The notes beneath the pieces are model-generated. The model was not told where the DNA came from, searched no databases, and saw only the letters and a program-made list of their open reading frames with translations. A program made the translations under genes and the position numbers. Of a DNA stretch of 64,000 nt, positions 59,772 to 64,000 are shown piece after piece; the first letter of the stretch is position 1; each line of letters opens with the position of its first letter. The DNA lies in NCBI GenBank assembly GCA_005503165.1, contig SCNT01000015.1, positions 1-64,000 of the forward strand. The letters run 5' to 3'. Source of the DNA: Sphingomonadaceae bacterium 3R27E2-A. GTDB lineage: Bacteria; Pseudomonadota; Alphaproteobacteria; Sphingomonadales; Sphingomonadaceae.

Positions 59772-61022
59772 ATGACGATGCACCGGCGGCACTTTCTGGG
59801 AACCGCGGCGCTGACCGGGCTGGCCGCGACGCTGCCGGCGTCGGTGCTCGCCGCCGACACCGCGGGCCTGCCCAACCTCGCGGCGAAGGCGGTGCCGATC
59901 GGCAAGGCCGAACGAATGGTGCGGATCGCCCAAGCCAAAGCGTTGATGGCCGCGAACGATATCGGCGCGCTGCTCATCGAGCCGGGGTCGAGCCTCGTCT
60001 ATTTCACCGGCGTGCAATGGTGGCGCAGCGAGCGGCTGACCGCCGCGGTGCTGACCCGCGAGGGCGAGGTCGCGATCGTCACTCCCTTCTTCGAGGAACC
60101 CTCGGTCCGCGAGAGCCTGGGCATCGACGCCGAGGTCCTGACCTGGAACGAGGACGAGAACCCGCTCGCCGCGGTCGCCGCCTGGCTCGGCAATCGCGGC
60201 CTGACGAAAGGCCGCATCGGCGTCGAGGAAACGGTGCGTTATTTCGCAGTCGACGGGCTCGAAAAGGCGATGCCGGAGGCGACGGTGGTCAACGGTGCGC
60301 CGGTGGTGCGCGGGTGCCGGATGCACAAGTCGGCCGCCGAGATCGCGCTGATGCAGATTGCGTCGGATATCACCATCGCCGCCTATCGCCACACCGCGCC
60401 GCGGATCGAGGCAGGCATGACCCCCGCCGACATCGGCGCGATCATGGCGGCGGCGACCGTAGCGTTGGGTGGACGCAGCGAGTTCGAGCTGATCCTGCTC
60501 GGCGAGGCGAGCGCCTATCCGCACGGCAGCGGCAAACCGCAGGCGGTGAGGGAGGGCGAAGTCGTGCTGATGGACTGCGGCGCGACGGTGCACGGTTATC
60601 AGTCCGACATCTCGCGCAGCTTCGTTTATGGCAAGGCGAGCACAAGGCAGCGACAGGTGTGGGACCAGATGCGCAAGGGGCAGGACGTCGCCTTCGCCGC
60701 GGCGAAGCTGGGCGCGCCCGCGGGCGCGATCGACGATGCGGTGCGCCGCTATTATGCGGGGCTCGGCTGGGGTCCCGATTACAAGCTGCCCGGCACCTCG
60801 CACCGCACCGGTCACGGCATCGGGCTCGACGGGCACGAGCCGGTCAATCTGGTCCGCGGCGAGACGACCAAGCTCGCGCCTGGCATGTGCTTCTCGAACG
60901 AGCCGGGCATCTATATCCCCGGCGAGTTCGGGATACGGCTGGAGGATTGTTTCTACATGACCGACAGCGGGCCGAAATGGTTCAGCGAACCGCCGCCGTC
61001 GATCGATCGGCCGTTCGATTAG
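59772..61022 (+). CDS. Tat-exported M24 family metallopeptidase (Xaa-Pro aminopeptidase-like)
   Basis: The protein begins MTMHRRHFLGTAALTG with a twin-arginine signal (RRHFLG) and an Ala-rich helix to about residue 28. The pita-bread domain has MDCGATVHGYQSDISRSF (metal Asp residues), GHGIGLDGHEP and NEPGIYIPGEFGIRLED. It cleaves N-terminal residues before Pro, or dipeptides. ATG 59763 and 59778 are other in-frame starts. Confidence 0.88.
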   Translation: MTMHRRHFLGTAALTGLAATLPASVLAADTAGLPNLAAKAVPIGKAERMVRIAQAKALMAANDIGALLIEPGSSLVYFTGVQWWRSERLTAAVLTREGEVAIVTPFFEEPSVRESLGIDAEVLTWNEDENPLAAVAAWLGNRGLTKGRIGVEETVRYFAVDGLEKAMPEATVVNGAPVVRGCRMHKSAAEIALMQIASDITIAAYRHTAPRIEAGMTPADIGAIMAAATVALGGRSEFELILLGEASAYPHGSGKPQAVREGEVVLMDCGATVHGYQSDISRSFVYGKASTRQRQVWDQMRKGQDVAFAAAKLGAPAGAIDDAVRRYYAGLGWGPDYKLPGTSHRTGHGIGLDGHEPVNLVRGETTKLAPGMCFSNEPGIYIPGEFGIRLEDCFYMTDSGPKWFSEPPPSIDRPFD

Positions 61023-61867
61023 TCGGGCGCCTTTGGCCGCTGGACCAGGCTGACCAGCACGAACGAGATGATCATCAGCAGATACCAGCTGCCGAGCTTT
61101 TCGAGGCCGACCATGTGCCAGCCGTCGTCCTGGCTGGGGTATGTCCAGGCGCGGGCAAACGTCCCGATATTCTCGGCGAACCAGATGAACAGCGCGACGA
61201 GCCCCCAGCCGACGAGCAGGGGCATGCGGCGGTGGATGTGGAGCGGCCGGAACCACACCTGGCAGCGCCAGAAGAGCAGCGCGGTCGCCGCGAAGAGCAG
61301 CCAGCGGATGTCGACCAGCCAGTGGTGCGCGAAGAAATTGACGTAGATCGCCGCGGCCAGCGTATAGCTCGCCAAAATGGGCGGATAACCGGTGTAGCGG
61401 AAGTCGAAGATGCGCCACACGCGGGCAATATAGCTGCCGACCGCGGCGTACATGAAGCCCGAGAAGAGCGGCACCGCACCGATGTGGAGCAGGCTCGCCT
61501 CGGGATATTGCCACGATCCCGCGGCGGTCTTGAACAATTCCATCGCCGTGCCGACGATGTGGAAGATCAGGATGACCAGTGCTTCCTTTGGTGTTTCGAG
61601 CCGGAAGGCGAGCATGCCGAGCTGGATCAGCACCGCGCCGATCGTAATCGCGTCATAGCGGTGGAGCGGCGCATCGTCGGGCCAGAAGAGGTGCGTGCCG
61701 AGCAGCAGCGTCAGCATCAGCGCGCCGAAGAGGCACGCCCAGCCCTGCTTGAAGCCGAAGACGAGAAATTCGAGGAACCAGCCGCGCAGCCCCGGCTCGA
61801 CCGCCATCGCCTCGATCCGGGCGCGGACCGCGTGGAAGCGGCTGTGGCCGCGTTCCGCTTCAGACAT
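61019..61867 (-). CDS. DUF817 family membrane protein
   Basis: The 282-residue protein has about eight hydrophobic segments and LVILIFHIVGTAMELFKTAA, PLFSGFMYAAVGSYIARVWR, conserved in DUF817. Its start overlaps the end of the Amj gene by 8 bp, so both are translated from one transcript. The function is unknown; association with Amj suggests an envelope role. Confidence 0.85.
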   Translation of the reverse strand: MSEAERGHSRFHAVRARIEAMAVEPGLRGWFLEFLVFGFKQGWACLFGALMLTLLLGTHLFWPDDAPLHRYDAITIGAVLIQLGMLAFRLETPKEALVILIFHIVGTAMELFKTAAGSWQYPEASLLHIGAVPLFSGFMYAAVGSYIARVWRIFDFRYTGYPPILASYTLAAAIYVNFFAHHWLVDIRWLLFAATALLFWRCQVWFRPLHIHRRMPLLVGWGLVALFIWFAENIGTFARAWTYPSQDDGWHMVGLEKLGSWYLLMIISFVLVSLVQRPKAPD

Positions 61868-62666
61868 GTACCGCGAACCAGGCGATCAGCATCGCGGCGG
61901 GGAGCAGCAGCGCCTGCGCGAGGATCGTGCCGGCGAGGCGGCTCAGCGAGATGAAGGTGATCGCGCGGCGGAAATCGGCGTCATCGACTTTGCCCTCGAC
62001 CGCGTCGTCGGTCATGACCGAGAGCTGCGGGTCGATGAAGGCAAACAGCAGGATCGTCGCGAAACCGTTGATCAGCGCCGAGAGCTGCGACGCGGTGACG
62101 CGAAACTCGGGGGCGAGATAGCCGGCGTAGAGCGAGGCGACGACGCCGACGGCCAGCAAGGATTGCGCGAGGCAGTTGGCGATGAGCACGCCCCAGCCGA
62201 TGCCCTTGGGCATCTTCCAGCTCCTGAGATGCGACAGGCTGGGGAAGGTCAGCGACTGGCGGAGGGTGTGCAGCCCGGTCGGGCTGACGGCCTTGAGCGC
62301 AAGCCGCGTCGTCGAGCGGTTGTCCTGGTACCAGCCGATCGCGGCGGTGAACATGCGCTGGCCAGTGGGCACGAGCAATATGCCGACCAGCGTCGCGACG
62401 CTCGCCGCGGCGAGCACGAACTGCATGTCGAGAAAGAGCGAGAGGCCGCTGCCGTCGTGGATCCGCGTCTCGATGCGCTTGGCGAGGAAGGGGCCGAGGA
62501 AGCTGTTCGAGGTGCGCGAGAAGAGCACGAGGATGTTGAACAAGGCGAAAGACATGGCGATGCGGCGGGTGCGGACCCCGGCGATGCGCGCGGCATAGGC
62601 CAGCGCGCCGACAAGGTTGATGAAGCCGGTGAGCAGCAGGATGGTGAGGAGGGGGAGGTCGAACAT
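61860..62666 (-). CDS. amj: Lipid II flippase Amj family
   Basis: The 268-residue protein has several membrane helices and LFSRTSNSFLGPFLAKRIET, SPTGLHTLRQSLTFPSL and FRRAITFISLSRLAGTILAQ, matching the Amj family (alternative to MurJ). It moves lipid II across the inner membrane in Bacillus; function here is by homology. An 18-codon longer frame starts in the repeat upstream. Confidence 0.86.
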   Translation of the reverse strand: MFDLPLLTILLLTGFINLVGALAYAARIAGVRTRRIAMSFALFNILVLFSRTSNSFLGPFLAKRIETRIHDGSGLSLFLDMQFVLAAASVATLVGILLVPTGQRMFTAAIGWYQDNRSTTRLALKAVSPTGLHTLRQSLTFPSLSHLRSWKMPKGIGWGVLIANCLAQSLLAVGVVASLYAGYLAPEFRVTASQLSALINGFATILLFAFIDPQLSVMTDDAVEGKVDDADFRRAITFISLSRLAGTILAQALLLPAAMLIAWFAVHV

Positions 62667-62692
62667 GGGGGCCTTAGAGGAACTTCTGAAAA

Positions 62693-62772
62693 CCGTTGGT
62701 GTCGAGCGAAGTCGAGACACGCCGAGGGCGTGCGCGTCTCACAGGCATCTCGACTTCGCTCGATGCGAACGG
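62693..62772. repeat. REPIN-like inverted pair upstream of amj
   Basis: Two inverted units with core TCGAGCGAAGTCGA and TCTCGACTTCGCTCGA, ending in CCGTTGG and GCGAACGG, enclose about 27 bp. They are the chromosomal form of the units found singly inside prophage genes. Confidence 0.88.
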
Positions 62773-62821
62773 GATTAGGGGATCGGCTTGAAGTCGTCAC
62801 GGCCTAATGCGGCCGCCGCCG

Positions 62822-64000
62822 TCAATGCTTGCGCGTCAACTCGCGCGTCGCCTTGTCGAGGCCTTCGAGCGTCAGCGGGTACATGCGGTCGTTCATCAGC
62901 TGTTTGATCAGCTTGACCGACTGGGTGTAGCCCCAATGCTGTTCGGGCACCGGGTTCAGCCACACCGCGGCAGGATAGACATGGGTGATCCGCTGGAGCC
63001 AGACCGCGCCCGATTCCTCGTTGAAATGTTCGACGCTGCCGCCCGGGTGGGTGATCTCGTACGCGCTCATCGACGCGTCGCCGACGAAGATCACTTTGTA
63101 ATCATGGCCATATTTGTGGAGGATGTCCCACATCTGGTGGCGTTCGGACCAGCGGCGCTTGTTGTCCTTCCACACGCCTTCATAGGGGCAATTGTGGAAG
63201 TAGAAGAATTCGAGGTTCTTGAATTCGGTGGTCGCGGCGCTGAACAATTCCTCGCACAGCTTGATGAACGGGTCCATCGAGCCGCCGACGTCGAGGAACA
63301 GCAGCAATTTGACCGCATTGCGCCGTTCGGGGCGCATCCGGATGTCGAGCCAGCCCTGGCGCGCGGTGCCGTCGATCGTGCCCGGGATATCGAGTTCGTC
63401 GGCGGCGCCCTCGCGCGCGAATTTGCGCAGGCGGCGGAGCGCGATCTTGATGTTGCGGGTGCCGAGTTCCTTGGTGTTGTCCAGGTTCTGGAACTCGCGC
63501 TTTTCCCAGACCTTGAGCGCGCGCTTGTGCTTGCTCTCGCCGCCGATCCGCACGCCCTCGGGGTTGTAACCCGAATTGCCGAAGGGCGAGGTGCCGCCGG
63601 TGCCGATCCACTTGCTGCCGCCCTCGTGCCGCTTCTGCTGTTCCTCGAGCCGCTCCTTCAGCGTCTCCATGATCTTGTCCCAGTCGCCGAGCGATTCGAT
63701 CGCGGCCATTTCCTCAGGCGTCAGGAATTTCTCGGCGACCGCGCGCAGCCAGTCGGCGGGGACGTCGACGGGGTTCTGGCCGTAATCCGTGAGCAGGCCC
63801 TTGAAGACCTTGTTGAACACCTGGTCGAAGCGGTCGAGCAGCCCCTCGTCCTTCACATAGATCGCGCGGCTGAGATAATAGAATTGCTCGGGGCTGCGGT
63901 CGATCGCCTCGCGGTCGAGCGCCTCCAGCAGCAGCAGATGCTCCTTCATGCTCACGGGAATGCCCGCGGTGCGGAGTTCTTCGAGGAAGCCGAACAGCAT
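62822..64000 (-). CDS. VWA domain (CoxE-like) protein
   Basis: The 392-residue frame starts with an ATG at the last bases of the window, so a longer product cannot be excluded. LLFLDVGGSMDPFIKLC is the metal-binding VWA motif in its DxGGS form and VIFVGDASMSAYEI a further strand. CoxE/MoxR-partner proteins assist metal enzyme assembly. The upstream partner would lie beyond this window. Confidence 0.85.
   Translation of the reverse strand: MLFGFLEELRTAGIPVSMKEHLLLLEALDREAIDRSPEQFYYLSRAIYVKDEGLLDRFDQVFNKVFKGLLTDYGQNPVDVPADWLRAVAEKFLTPEEMAAIESLGDWDKIMETLKERLEEQQKRHEGGSKWIGTGGTSPFGNSGYNPEGVRIGGESKHKRALKVWEKREFQNLDNTKELGTRNIKIALRRLRKFAREGAADELDIPGTIDGTARQGWLDIRMRPERRNAVKLLLFLDVGGSMDPFIKLCEELFSAATTEFKNLEFFYFHNCPYEGVWKDNKRRWSERHQMWDILHKYGHDYKVIFVGDASMSAYEITHPGGSVEHFNEESGAVWLQRITHVYPAAVWLNPVPEQHWGYTQSVKLIKQLMNDRMYPLTLEGLDKATRELTRKH

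Overview
The window is about 64 kb of GC-rich DNA with the gene content of an alphaproteobacterium, most probably a member of the Sphingomonadales (Sphingopyxis/Sphingomonas-like). This is inferred from the protein families, the frequent GTG/TTG starts and the short palindromic repeats around TCGACTTCGCTCGA that are common in that group. Three layers can be read: a left chromosomal segment (1-5748), an integrated prophage of about 40.6 kb (5790-46351, bounded by 41-bp direct repeats), and a right chromosomal segment (46352-64000).

Left chromosome: the 3' end of accA, an exported M48 metalloprotease, two small Flp-type pilins on the minus strand, a MutT-type Nudix hydrolase, a SAM-dependent methyltransferase divergent from a ComF-like phosphoribosyltransferase, glutaredoxin and a DUF1178 protein. 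The segment ends in the first 41 nt of a tRNA-Arg(CCT), which is attL.

Prophage: an HK97-type siphophage with a GTA-like tail tip. A leftward early operon (10048 to 5809) carries small unknown genes, an XF1762-family protein, a C5-cytosine-methylase-like protein, an excisionase-like HTH protein and a tyrosine integrase. A central control region (10050-11630) holds an S24/XRE repressor, a zinc-ribbon membrane protein and a HIRAN protein, with five copies of one palindromic operator at two places. The rightward early operon (11630-24154) encodes regulators, a MazG-like protein, winged-helix proteins, a beta-class DNA methyltransferase, a DNA polymerase III sliding clamp and a large primase-helicase, followed by an iteron-like tract. 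The late block (24400-44816) runs HNH, TerS, TerL, portal, ClpP-like protease, capsid, connectors, tail tube, a frameshifted tail chaperone pair, tape measure, tail tip, fibres, endolysin, holin-like proteins and overlapping spanins. A leftward cassette (46233-44817) with a membrane-anchored SNase-like protein closes the element. All structural modules look intact.

Right chromosome: the intact tRNA-Arg(CCT), tRNA-Asn(GTT), nadK, moaA, an EAL protein with a degenerate GGDEF, mfd (with a palindromic repeat inside its reading frame), sdhE, recG, a PilZ protein, tyrS, a DOMON-like protein, a NamZ/DUF1343 protein, a Tat-exported M24 peptidase, DUF817, the lipid II flippase Amj and a VWA/CoxE-like protein.

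Most notable points: the phage uses the 5' half of the tRNA as its att core, so the intact tRNA must now be driven by a promoter at the phage right end; one repressor operator is duplicated at two promoters; the prophage has its own sliding clamp; and palindromic repeat units sit inside several open reading frames, including mfd and the phage primase. I did not find a CRISPR array, rRNA or reverse transcriptase, and I cannot claim a wholly new defence system from this sequence alone.
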